In this document: positions 16,532-23,896 of the stretch, one piece after another | How the letters are laid out: each line of letters starts with the position of its first letter | Numbering within the stretch: position 1 is the first letter of the stretch | NCBI GenBank assembly: GCA_963781955.1 | Contig: CAWAHU010000001.1 | Location: forward strand, 1,116,001 to 1,180,000 | Origin: Bog-473 sp963781955 | GTDB taxonomy: Bacteria > Actinomycetota > Acidimicrobiia > Acidimicrobiales > RAAP-2 | Length of the DNA stretch: 64,000 bases | Direction: 5' to 3' | The notes under the pieces: generated by a model | Told to the model about the DNA's origin: nothing | The model's input: only the letters and a program-made list of their open reading frames with translations | Databases searched by the model: none | Made by a program: the position numbers and the translations under genes

Positions 16532-17184
16532 AGGAGCCGACCGGCGCCGGGGGACCTCCGCCATCGCTCACCGTCGGCGTCCTCGACCTGCAGGGCGACG
16601 TCAGGGAGCACCTGGCCGCCCTCCATGACGTGGGGTGTGGCACGAGATTGGTCAAGCGACCCGCGGATCTCGACGGGATCGCCGGCCTGGTGCTGCCCGG
16701 CGGGGAGTCGACCACGCTGTCGATGCTGCTCGAGTCGACCGGTCTTTTCGACGCCGTGGCATCCACGGCGTCGTCGGGCCTCCCGCTGCTCGGCACCTGC
16801 GCCGGCCTGGTCCTCGCGGCGCGTGACGTGCTCGACGGACGTTCCGATCAGCGCACGTTCGGCCTTCTCGATGTGGTAGTCCGGCGCAACGGCTACGGGC
16901 GCCAAGTGCAGTCCTTCGAAGCCGAGGTGCCGCTGCGCTGCGGGGTGGGGCCGCAGCTGCCGGCGATCTTCATACGGGCGCCGCTGATCGTCTCTGTCGG
17001 TGGCCAAGTCGAGGTCCTGGCTACGCTCGACGGGGTGCCCGTGCTGGTCCGTCAGGGGACCGTGCTCGCCTCGTCGTTCCACCCCGAGCTCACGCCGGAC
17101 CGCCGGGTGCACAGGATGTTCGCGGCCATGTGCGCCGAGCGGACCGGCGCCGGACGTCAGTCGCTCGAGGCGCTCAACGGTTGA
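16525..17184 (+). CDS. pdxT: Pyridoxal 5'-phosphate synthase, glutaminase subunit PdxT
   Basis: Hydrolyses glutamine and passes ammonia to PdxS. The 219-residue class I amidotransferase shows the PGGESTTLSMLL segment, the nucleophile Cys92 in LLGTCAGLVLAAR and the His-Glu partners in SFHPELTPD. VGVLDLQGDVREH at residue 17 is the normal beginning of PdxT; the GTG start at 16525 adds 15 residues, and no closer start is evident. It is coupled to pdxS by overlap and ends 11 bp inside the convergent hydrolase gene, so both genes share their 3' ends. Confidence 0.95.
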   Translation: MVEEPTGAGGPPPSLTVGVLDLQGDVREHLAALHDVGCGTRLVKRPADLDGIAGLVLPGGESTTLSMLLESTGLFDAVASTASSGLPLLGTCAGLVLAARDVLDGRSDQRTFGLLDVVVRRNGYGRQVQSFEAEVPLRCGVGPQLPAIFIRAPLIVSVGGQVEVLATLDGVPVLVRQGTVLASSFHPELTPDRRVHRMFAAMCAERTGAGRQSLEALNG

Positions 17185-18238
17185 CGGCTGCCGCGTCCGC
17201 CGCCGCGAACGCCCGGACGATCTCGGAGGTCACGGCCTCGGGGTCCTCGAGCGGCAACATGTGGCCGCGGTCGCGCAACGTGACCAGCCGCGCCCCGGGG
17301 ATGGCTCCCGCGATCTGATCCGCCTTCGCCTGCACGGTCAACGGGTCGCGCTCGCCCGCGAGCACGGTTGTGGGGACCCGGATGCCGGCGATGCCCTCGA
17401 GCAGGTCCAGCGACGCGAACGAGACCAACAGGTCGCCGCGCACGACGCGGTCGCAGTCGGCGAAGAGCCGGCTGGTCAGCTCCAGGTGCGCCCGCTCGGG
17501 GTCGACCCCGAAGACGCTGCGTACGAACACGTGCCCGTTACGCGCCTTGAGGGCACGCGAGACCAGCGGGGACGTGATCATGGCGCGGGACGCCTGCGTG
17601 CCCGGCGACGATCGCCCGCCGATGGCAGTGGCCGACGTGGCAACCAGCACCGTCGCCCTGGTTCGCTGGTGGAACAAGGCGGGGCGGGTCGAGGCCAGCG
17701 ACATGATCGTCATGCCGCCCATGGAGTGCCCGGCGAGCACGGCGTCGCGCACGTCGAGCATCTCGAGCACGGTGGCCAGGTCGTGTCCCAGGGTGTCGGG
17801 CCGCAGGGGCGCCGTGCCCCGCGAGCTGAACCCGTGCCCGCGCTGGTCGTAGAGGACGACCCGGTGCCCCTGCTCGACCAGACGCCGGGTGACCGGGAGC
17901 CAGATCTCGTGGCTGCAGCCCCAACAGTGGGGGAGCACGACGACAGGGGCCTCGGGGCTGGGGCCCGCGAGGTCCCACACGGCCAGGACGGCGCCGTCCC
18001 GGGTGCGGATCTCGAAGTGGTCCGGTCGCTCCAGGCCGCCCCATCCGAGTCCGCCCTCACCGTCGGAGCCATCCGAGGCTTCTCTCGCGGCAATGCGGCG
18101 GCGCAGCGTCGTGACGGCGGCCACCGAGGCGGCAGTGGCGGCCCCCGCCGCGGTGAGCCCCCCGCCGACGAGGAGCAGACGCCGGGAACGCCCGCTGCGC
18201 CGGGCGGTGCCGCCCGGCGAGACTGGTGCTGCTGTCAT
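17174..18238 (-). CDS. Alpha/beta hydrolase with an N-terminal membrane anchor
   Basis: The 354-residue protein begins with a basic stretch and one hydrophobic segment (RRLLLVGGGLTAAGAATAAS, about 18-37), probably an uncleaved anchor or signal. The hydrolase fold follows: LPHCWGCSHEIW (oxyanion region), LYDQRGHGFSS, the nucleophile elbow AGHSMGGM, the acid in LAGERDPLT and the His in LRDRGHMLPLE, so the Ser-Asp-His triad is complete. Closest in style are esterase/lipase-like enzymes of actinobacteria; the substrate is unknown. Start ATG 18238 is preferred because TACGAT on the minus strand ends seven bases before it, predicting a leaderless message; the GTG further upstream is less likely. 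Confidence 0.8.
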   Translation of the reverse strand: MTAAPVSPGGTARRSGRSRRLLLVGGGLTAAGAATAASVAAVTTLRRRIAAREASDGSDGEGGLGWGGLERPDHFEIRTRDGAVLAVWDLAGPSPEAPVVVLPHCWGCSHEIWLPVTRRLVEQGHRVVLYDQRGHGFSSRGTAPLRPDTLGHDLATVLEMLDVRDAVLAGHSMGGMTIMSLASTRPALFHQRTRATVLVATSATAIGGRSSPGTQASRAMITSPLVSRALKARNGHVFVRSVFGVDPERAHLELTSRLFADCDRVVRGDLLVSFASLDLLEGIAGIRVPTTVLAGERDPLTVQAKADQIAGAIPGARLVTLRDRGHMLPLEDPEAVTSEIVRAFAAADAAAVNR

Positions 18239-18245
18239 CTCTCGG

Positions 18246-18251
18246 ATCGTA
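18246..18251 (-). promoter_or_regulatory. -10 box of a probable near-leaderless hydrolase transcript
   Basis: TACGAT on the minus strand, seven bases before the ATG at 18238. Confidence 0.45.
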
Positions 18252-18337
18252 CGCGGGTGGCCGGTCCCGGTGGTGCACCGGCTCCCCGCGAGGGCCACGG
18301 GCGGGGCGGCCCCTGCCCAGGCCGGCTGCCGCGTCGA

Positions 18338-18343
18338 TAGAAT
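18338..18343 (+). promoter_or_regulatory. -10 box of the yebC transcript
   Basis: TAGAAT, a strong TANNNT match, gives a predicted start near 18350 and an 87-nt leader before ATG 18437. AGGGGAGCC around 18418-18426 is a plausible ribosome binding site. Confidence 0.45.
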
Positions 18344-18436
18344 TGCGCCCTACGCCTGGACGTGGGCCGCTCTCGCCAGCGGCCGCCGCTCCGAGCGGCA
18401 CGCCACAGCGCCGAGACAGGGGAGCCAGAGCACGAC

Positions 18437-19186
18437 ATGTCGGGTCACTCGAAGTGGGCGACGACCAAGTACCGCAAGGGCGCCCAGGACAAGGCCCGGG
18501 CCAAGGTCTTCGCCAAGTGCATCCGCGCCATCGAGGTGGCGGCGCGTGACGGCGGTGGGGACCTCGAGTCCAACGCCACCCTCCGGACGGCGTACCAAAA
18601 GGCGCGGGCGGCGTCGGTGCCGCTGGACACGATCGAGAAGGCCGTCAAGCGGGGCACGGGCGACCTCGAGGGAGTCCGCTACGAGTCGATCACCTACGAG
18701 GGTTATGGCCCGGGCGGGGTGGCGATCATGGTGGAGGCGCTCACCGACAACCGCAACCGCACCGGTGCCGAGGTGCGCAACATCTTCAACCGCAACGGCG
18801 GCAACATGGCCGAGCCCGGGTCGGTGAGCTGGCAGTTCGAGCGCAAGGGCATCGTGACGGTCACGCTCGACCAGGACGAGGACAAGGTCATGGAGATCGC
18901 CATGGAGGGCGGGGCCGAGGACATGAGCAGCAACGGCGCCGCCTGGGTGGTGACGAGCGCCCCCGGTGACCTCGAGGGCGTGCGCCGTGCCCTCGACGAT
19001 GCCGGCATCACGCCCGAGTCGGTCGACCTGTCGTTCGAGCCGACGACACCGGTCCCTGTCCCCGACGAGTCGGAGGCCAAGAAGGTGCTGCGCCTGCTCG
19101 AGGCCATCGACGACAACGACGACGTCCAATCCGTGCACTCGAACGCAGACATCCCCGACGAGGTCCTCGCCGGGTTCGAGGGCTAG
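18437..19186 (+). CDS. yebC: YebC/TACO1-family translational or transcriptional regulator
   Basis: A 249-residue cytoplasmic protein of the highly conserved YebC family. It starts SGHSKWATTKYRKGAQD and keeps YEGYGPGGVAIMVEALTDN and NGGNMAEPGSVSWQFERKG. Family members were first described as DNA-binding regulators; recent work shows YebC-type proteins helping ribosomes through proline stretches, so the molecular role is not settled. The gene lies 84 bp upstream of ruvC, the widespread yebC-ruvCAB arrangement. Length is typical. Start ATG 18437 gives the canonical N-terminus. Confidence 0.95.
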   Translation: MSGHSKWATTKYRKGAQDKARAKVFAKCIRAIEVAARDGGGDLESNATLRTAYQKARAASVPLDTIEKAVKRGTGDLEGVRYESITYEGYGPGGVAIMVEALTDNRNRTGAEVRNIFNRNGGNMAEPGSVSWQFERKGIVTVTLDQDEDKVMEIAMEGGAEDMSSNGAAWVVTSAPGDLEGVRRALDDAGITPESVDLSFEPTTPVPVPDESEAKKVLRLLEAIDDNDDVQSVHSNADIPDEVLAGFEG

Positions 19187-19255
19187 GCGGGTCACCCCGC
19201 CGCGCCGGCCCTCCCCGAGCCGGCGCGGGTCCGCCACCGGGCGGCCGTGCGCCGC

Positions 19256-19261
19256 TAACAT
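19256..19261 (+). promoter_or_regulatory. Possible -10 box of ruvC
   Basis: TAACAT ends eight bases before ATG 19270, so any leader would be one or two bases long. Confidence 0.4.
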
Positions 19262-19269
19262 GCGAACGC

Positions 19270-19785
19270 ATGTTCGTACTGGGCATCGACCCGGGACTGT
19301 CGCGGTGCGGCTACGGCCTGGTCGCCAAGGGCGAGGACGGGGCCCTGGAGGCCCGTGCGGCCGGCGTCGTCGAGACGGATCCCGAGGCGCCACTGGCCGA
19401 GCGGCTGCTGGTGCTGCACACCGAGCTGCGGGCGCTCGTCGGTGAGCTGCGGCCCCGGACGGTCGTCGTGGAGCGGGTGTTCTTCCAGGTCAACGTCAAG
19501 ACGGCCATGTCGGTGGGCCAGGCCAGCGGCCTGGCGCTCCTCGTGGCCGCCGAGGCGGGGTGCGAGGTGGCCCAGTACACGTCGAACGAGGTGAAGCAGG
19601 GCCTGGTCGGCTACGGCGCCGCCACCAAGGCGCAGGTGCAGCGGATGGTGGCGCAGGTGCTCGGCCTGAAGGAGGTGGCGGGTCCGCCCGACGTGGCCGA
19701 CGCGCTGGCCTTGGCCGTCTGCCACCTCACGACGGTGCCGCTGCAGCGGGCGGTGGACGTGGCGCTGGCGTCGGATCAGCGATGA
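19270..19785 (+). CDS. ruvC: Holliday junction resolvase RuvC
   Basis: Endonuclease that nicks Holliday junctions symmetrically, working with RuvAB. The 171-residue RNase H-fold protein has all four acidic catalytic residues: Asp7 (LGIDPGLSRCGYG), Glu68 (VVVERVFF), Asp141 and Asp144 (PPDVADALALAVCH). Spacing is the same as in E. coli RuvC (Asp7, Glu66, Asp138, Asp141). VNVKTAMSVGQASGLALL matches the central region. The stop codon lies within the first unit of a 28-bp tandem repeat that fills the gap to ruvA. Confidence 0.96.
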   Translation: MFVLGIDPGLSRCGYGLVAKGEDGALEARAAGVVETDPEAPLAERLLVLHTELRALVGELRPRTVVVERVFFQVNVKTAMSVGQASGLALLVAAEAGCEVAQYTSNEVKQGLVGYGAATKAQVQRMVAQVLGLKEVAGPPDVADALALAVCHLTTVPLQRAVDVALASDQR

Positions 19786-19840
19786 CGGGCGACAAGCGTC
19801 GGATCAGCGATGACGGGCGACAAGCGATGACGGGCGACAA
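19768..19840. repeat. 28-bp tandem repeat at the ruvC-ruvA junction
   Basis: Two perfect copies (19768-19795, 19796-19823) and a third, 17-base partial copy (19824-19840). It begins in the last codons of ruvC and ends 12 bases before ATG of ruvA, so copy number sets the intercistronic distance. Confidence 0.9.
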
Positions 19841-19852
19841 GGGGAGCGAGGG

Positions 19853-20479
19853 ATGATCGGACTGCTGCGTGGGCCCGTGGTGTTGCGCACGGGCGAGGGC
19901 GAGGTGATCGTCGACGTGTCCGGGATCGGCTACCGGGTGACCGTGACGCCGGCCACGGCGGCGACGCTGCTCGCCGGCGGGAAGGGAGCCGAGGCGACGC
20001 TCTACGTGCACACCCACGTGCGCGAGGACGCCCTCGTGCTCTACGGCTTCGTGCACGACGACGAGCGTCGCTGCTTCGAGGTGCTGTTGTCGTCCCACGG
20101 CGTGGGCCCGGCGCTGGCGCTGGCCATCATGGCGATGTTGTCCCCGGCCGCGCTCTCGACGGCGGTGCTCGAGGACGACCTCGAGACGCTGTGCTCGGTG
20201 CCCGGCGTGGGGCGCAAGACGGCCGCCCGCCTGCTGATCGAGCTGAAGAGCCGGCTGGACCTGCCAGATCTGTCCCTCGACACGGCCGCAGCCGCGGTGT
20301 CGAGCGCGGCGGACGCCAGCGGTCGGGCCACCCGCACGTCGCGGGCGGAGGCCCGAGCTGCGCTGGCCGAGCTCGGCTATGCCCCCGACGAGATCCGCGC
20401 CGCGCTGGACGGCCTACGCGACGATGTCGGTGTGGAAGAGATGCTCCGGCTCGCGTTGCGCGAGTTGGCGTCCCGGTGA
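19853..20479 (+). CDS. ruvA: Holliday junction DNA helicase subunit RuvA
   Basis: Tetrameric junction-binding protein that loads RuvB. The 208 residues start MIGLLRGPVV in the OB-fold domain. The two helix-hairpin-helix elements are SSHGVGPALALAIMAML and CSVPGVGRKTAARLLIEL, and the C-terminal RuvB-binding domain III follows an Ala-rich linker (EARAALAELGYAPDEIRAAL). GGGGAGCGAGGG just before ATG 19853 is the ribosome binding site. It overlaps ruvB by four bases (GTGA). Confidence 0.95.
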   Translation: MIGLLRGPVVLRTGEGEVIVDVSGIGYRVTVTPATAATLLAGGKGAEATLYVHTHVREDALVLYGFVHDDERRCFEVLLSSHGVGPALALAIMAMLSPAALSTAVLEDDLETLCSVPGVGRKTAARLLIELKSRLDLPDLSLDTAAAAVSSAADASGRATRTSRAEARAALAELGYAPDEIRAALDGLRDDVGVEEMLRLALRELASR

Positions 20480-21585
20480 GCCCGCGGGCCCGGCGCGAGG
20501 TCCTGGCCGTCGAGGACGTCGAGGGCGTCGAGGGCGAGGACGCCAGCCAGGCCGACCCCGTGTCGAACCGTGTCGTCGACCCGTCGGCGTCCGACAGAGA
20601 CGAGGAGCTCGAGGAGGTCGGCCTCCGGCCGCGCTCGCTCGGTGAGTTCGTCGGGCAGCCGCAGCTGGTCGAGCACCTCGGCATCGTCTTGCAGGCGGCC
20701 CGGCAGCGCGGACAGGCGGTGGACCACATCCTCTTCGCCGGCCCCCCGGGGCTGGGCAAGACCTCGCTGGCCGGCATCGTGGCGGCCGAGATGGGCGCCG
20801 GGCTCCGCATCACGGCGGGCCCCGTCCTGACCCGGGCCGGCGACCTGGCCGCCCTGCTCACGGACCTCCAAAACGGGGACGTCCTGTTCATCGACGAGAT
20901 CCACCGCCTGCACCGCTCGGTCGAGGAGATGCTCTACTCGGCCATGGAGGACGGCCGCCTCGACATCCTCATCGGCAAGGGCCCGACCGCCCGCTCCATC
21001 CGCCTGGAGCTCCCGGGCTTCACCCTGGTCGGCGCCACCACCCGCACGGGCCTGGTGGCGAGCCCGTTGCGAGACCGCTTCGGGTTCGTGGGTCGCCTGG
21101 ACCTCTACGACCCGACGGATCTCCGGGCCATCGTCGTGCGTTCGGCGCGGATCCTCAAGGTGCAGATCGACGAGGACGGCGCCACCCGCATCGCCGAGCG
21201 CTCTCGGGGGACGCCCAGGGTGGCCAACCGTTTGCTGCGCCGTGTGCGGGACTTCGCCGAAGTGCGCGGGGAGGGCTTCATCGACGGTGCCACGGCCAGC
21301 GAGGGACTCGAGCTCTTCGGCGTCGACGCGCTGGGCTTGGACAAGGTCGACCGGGCCATCCTGATCACGCTGTGCACGCGGTTCGGCGGGCAGCCAGTGG
21401 GCCTGACGACTCTGGCCCAGTGCGTCGGGGAGGAGCCCGACACGATCGAGGACGCCTACGAGCCGTACCTCGTACAGAGCGGTCTCGTCCAGCGCACGGC
21501 GCGCGGCCGCGTGGCCACCGAGCGCGCCTGGGCGCACCTCGGCGAGCGCGCGCCAGACGCACGAAACACGCAACCACTCTTCTGA
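20476..21585 (+). CDS. ruvB: Holliday junction branch-migration ATPase RuvB
   Basis: Hexameric AAA+ motor of RuvAB branch migration. The 369 residues include a roughly 55-residue acidic N-terminal extension, then LRPRSLGEFVGQPQLVEHL, Walker A GPPGLGKTS, Walker B LFIDEIHRLHR, sensor 1 VGATTRTGL, the arginine finger in SPLRDRFGF and sensor 2 GTPRVANRLLRR, and the winged-helix C-terminal domain. The GTG start at 20476 overlaps the ruvA stop; usual RuvB proteins begin nearer the LRP segment, so the extension is a lineage feature or the true start is internal. Confidence 0.96.
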   Translation: MSPRARREVLAVEDVEGVEGEDASQADPVSNRVVDPSASDRDEELEEVGLRPRSLGEFVGQPQLVEHLGIVLQAARQRGQAVDHILFAGPPGLGKTSLAGIVAAEMGAGLRITAGPVLTRAGDLAALLTDLQNGDVLFIDEIHRLHRSVEEMLYSAMEDGRLDILIGKGPTARSIRLELPGFTLVGATTRTGLVASPLRDRFGFVGRLDLYDPTDLRAIVVRSARILKVQIDEDGATRIAERSRGTPRVANRLLRRVRDFAEVRGEGFIDGATASEGLELFGVDALGLDKVDRAILITLCTRFGGQPVGLTTLAQCVGEEPDTIEDAYEPYLVQSGLVQRTARGRVATERAWAHLGERAPDARNTQPLF

Positions 21586-21699
21586 CGGGCCGGCCACCGG
21601 ACCCATCGCGCGCAGGGATCCACACTTTCCCCTGCCGGTGCGCGGTCGGTTGCGGTACCGTTTCGGGAACGCATCACGAGCCGGAAGCGAGGTGACCCG

Positions 21700-21831
21700 A
21701 TGGCAGGGACGATGACGCCGCAGATGATCCGCCGCACCGACGTGGCCGCCGTGGCCACCGGGCCGGCTCGGGGCGCCGAAGGAGGCCGGAACCGCATGGT
21801 CGGGCCCGACCTCGTGCCGACGGCCTCCTGA
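21700..21831 (+). CDS. Possible 43-residue leader peptide upstream of the ABC exporter
   Basis: ATG 21700 has a fair ribosome binding site (GCGAGG, seven bases away) and opens a 43-codon frame (MAGTMTPQMIRRTDV at the start, ending VPTAS). Its stop codon lies between the 3' arms of two competing hairpins, which is the geometry of a translation-coupled attenuator. There is no homology I recognise, and such a short frame can occur by chance in GC-rich DNA. Confidence 0.3.
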   Translation: MAGTMTPQMIRRTDVAAVATGPARGAEGGRNRMVGPDLVPTAS

Positions 21832-21841
21832 CGCCGGTTCC
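21781..21841 (+). promoter_or_regulatory. Overlapping alternative stem-loops in the ABC exporter leader
   Basis: GGAGGCCG (21781-21788) can pair with CGGCCTCC (21821-21828), and GGAACCG (21788-21794) with CGGTTCC (21835-21841). The two stems cross, so they are mutually exclusive or form a pseudoknot. The 469-bp region 21586-22054 holds nothing else I can name. Confidence 0.35.
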
Positions 21842-22054
21842 GCTTCGGGGCTGAGCGCCCGCCTGCGTCCGGGAACAGCCGGACAAGCCGGGCAAGCCCG
21901 AAGCCACCCGACGACGCCGCACCACGAGTGCGCTCGCGTCACCGCCGGCGTTTCCCGGTCGCCCGGCACGCCCCTCAGTACGCCCGTCGCACGGGCCGCG
22001 CCCACACGGGCGCCAACCTCGCCGAAACCCACGATCTTCCGACTGGAGCACCCC

Positions 22055-23854
22055 ATGGGTCACCGGACCCTCTTCCCGAACGCATCGACCAGGGCGACCC
22101 TGGCCTATTGCTGGGGCCTGATGAGGCCCGACCGCGTCGCGTTCGCCGGCAGCTCCATCGCCATCGTCCTCGGGACGCTGGCCAACGCCGTGGCGGCGCC
22201 GCTGATCTTCGCCGCCGTGCTCGGCCGCATCGCCGACCTCGGGCCGCACGAGGGTCTGTGGACCTCGTTCGGGCCGCTGCTCGTGGCCTACGCGGTGGTG
22301 CTGGCCGCTGCCGTCGTGTTCGGCCGCATCGGAGGCTGGCTCAACTGGGGTGCCACGCTGCGCTCGTTCGGACGCGCCATCTCCGAGGGCTACGACCACC
22401 TCATCGAGTTGAGCCACGGCTGGCACGCCGACCGACCCTCGGGCGAGGTGATCGCCACCCTCGAGACCTCGAGCTGGGCCTTCGTGGACCTGATCGAGTC
22501 CATGGTCTGGGGCATCCTGCGCATCGGCGTGACCACGCTCGGCGCTCTCGTTGTGCTGGCGATCGTCGCCTGGCCGGTGGCCCTGGTCATGGCCGCGCTG
22601 GTCGGGGCGTTCGCGCTGGTGCTCCAGCACCGGATAGGCACCGTGGTGGCCGCCGAGACCGAGTTCTCCGATGCGCACTCGCGCGCCACCGGCGTGGTGG
22701 CGGACACCATCACCAACCTCACCACGGTGCGGGCCCAGTCGGCCGAAGGACGCGAGCAGGTCCACGTCGACTCGTTGGTCGACGCGGCCATCCGTGCCGA
22801 CCTGCGGGCACGGCGCGTCTTCACGGCGACCCGCATCCAGATGGAATCGGCCATGGCCTTCTTCAACTGGGCTGCGGTGGCCGTGGGAGTCGTGCTGGCG
22901 CTGCACCATGTCGCAGCGGCGGCCGCGGTCTACCTCATCTTGTTCTACGCCACCTTCGTGGGCACCAGCCTGGAGGAGTCCTTCGAGTTCATCCGGCTCA
23001 TCGCGCGCGCCATCGGCCGCTGCGCCAAGTTTGCGGGGATCGCGGCGACAGAGCCCGACATCGTGGACGCGCCGGGGGCGGGTGAGCTCATGGTCCAACG
23101 CGGCCGCGTGGAGTTCAGAGGGCTTGGGTTCTCCTATCGCGACGGCGCCCCGCTCTTCGACGGGCTCGACCTGCGGATCGAGCCGGGAGAGCACGTCGGG
23201 CTCGTGGGCCCGTCTGGTTCGGGCAAGACCACGCTGACCAAGCTGCTGCTGCGCTTCGCCGAGCGCGACGGCGGGTTGATCGCGATCGACGGACAGGACA
23301 TCGCCGCGGTCACGCAGCACTCATTGCGACGGCACATCGCCTATGTGCCCCAGGACCCCCAGATGCTCCACCGCACCATTGCGCAGAACATCTGCTACGG
23401 GCTCGAGCGCGACGGCGTCCCGGACATGGACCTGGTCCGGGCCGTGGGCCGGGCGTCGCACGTCGAGGAGTTCGTCGAGCGCCTGCCCGACGGCTACGAC
23501 ACCGTGGTGGGCGAGCGCGGCATGAAGCTGTCCGGCGGCCAGCGCCAGCGGGTGGCCATCGCGCAGGCGATGGCCAAGGGGGCGGAGATCCTCGTGCTCG
23601 ACGAGGCCACCTCGGCGCTCGACTCGGAGTCCGAGTCGCTGGTGCAAGAGGCCCTGTGGGAGCTGATGGATGGCACCACGGCGATCGTGGTGGCGCACCG
23701 CCTGGCCACCATCGCCCGGCTCGACCGGATCGTGGTCCTCGACCGCGGCCACGTCGTCGAGGAGGGCACGCACGCGCAGCTGTTGGCGGCGGGTCGGTCC
23801 GGTGTCTACAGCCGGCTCTGGGCCCACCAGTCGGGCGGTTTCGTGGCCGCCTGA
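22055..23854 (+). CDS. ABC exporter, fused permease-ATPase (half transporter)
   Basis: A 599-residue type IV ABC half transporter that should act as a homodimer, since no partner gene is adjacent. Six membrane helices occupy about residues 20-330, followed by the nucleotide-binding domain with Walker A GPSGSGKTTL, Q-loop YVPQDPQML, signature LSGGQRQRV, Walker B ILVLDEATSALD and the H-loop VVAHRLATI. Such proteins export lipids, drugs or peptides; no nearby gene indicates the substrate. Start ATG 22055 has GGAG six bases upstream. The long leader with possible attenuator and small ORF suggests regulation after transcription initiation. Convergent with the two-component pair downstream, leaving 42 bp between stops. 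Confidence 0.9.
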   Translation: MGHRTLFPNASTRATLAYCWGLMRPDRVAFAGSSIAIVLGTLANAVAAPLIFAAVLGRIADLGPHEGLWTSFGPLLVAYAVVLAAAVVFGRIGGWLNWGATLRSFGRAISEGYDHLIELSHGWHADRPSGEVIATLETSSWAFVDLIESMVWGILRIGVTTLGALVVLAIVAWPVALVMAALVGAFALVLQHRIGTVVAAETEFSDAHSRATGVVADTITNLTTVRAQSAEGREQVHVDSLVDAAIRADLRARRVFTATRIQMESAMAFFNWAAVAVGVVLALHHVAAAAAVYLILFYATFVGTSLEESFEFIRLIARAIGRCAKFAGIAATEPDIVDAPGAGELMVQRGRVEFRGLGFSYRDGAPLFDGLDLRIEPGEHVGLVGPSGSGKTTLTKLLLRFAERDGGLIAIDGQDIAAVTQHSLRRHIAYVPQDPQMLHRTIAQNICYGLERDGVPDMDLVRAVGRASHVEEFVERLPDGYDTVVGERGMKLSGGQRQRVAIAQAMAKGAEILVLDEATSALDSESESLVQEALWELMDGTTAIVVAHRLATIARLDRIVVLDRGHVVEEGTHAQLLAAGRSGVYSRLWAHQSGGFVAA

Positions 23855-23896
23855 CTGGTGACCGCCGACCGGTGACCGCCGACCGCCTGGCCGTCC

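Noticed and set aside
15562..19840. The 11-bp and 28-bp tandem arrays as CRISPR
   Set aside because: Units are directly adjacent without unique spacers, and no cas genes are present.
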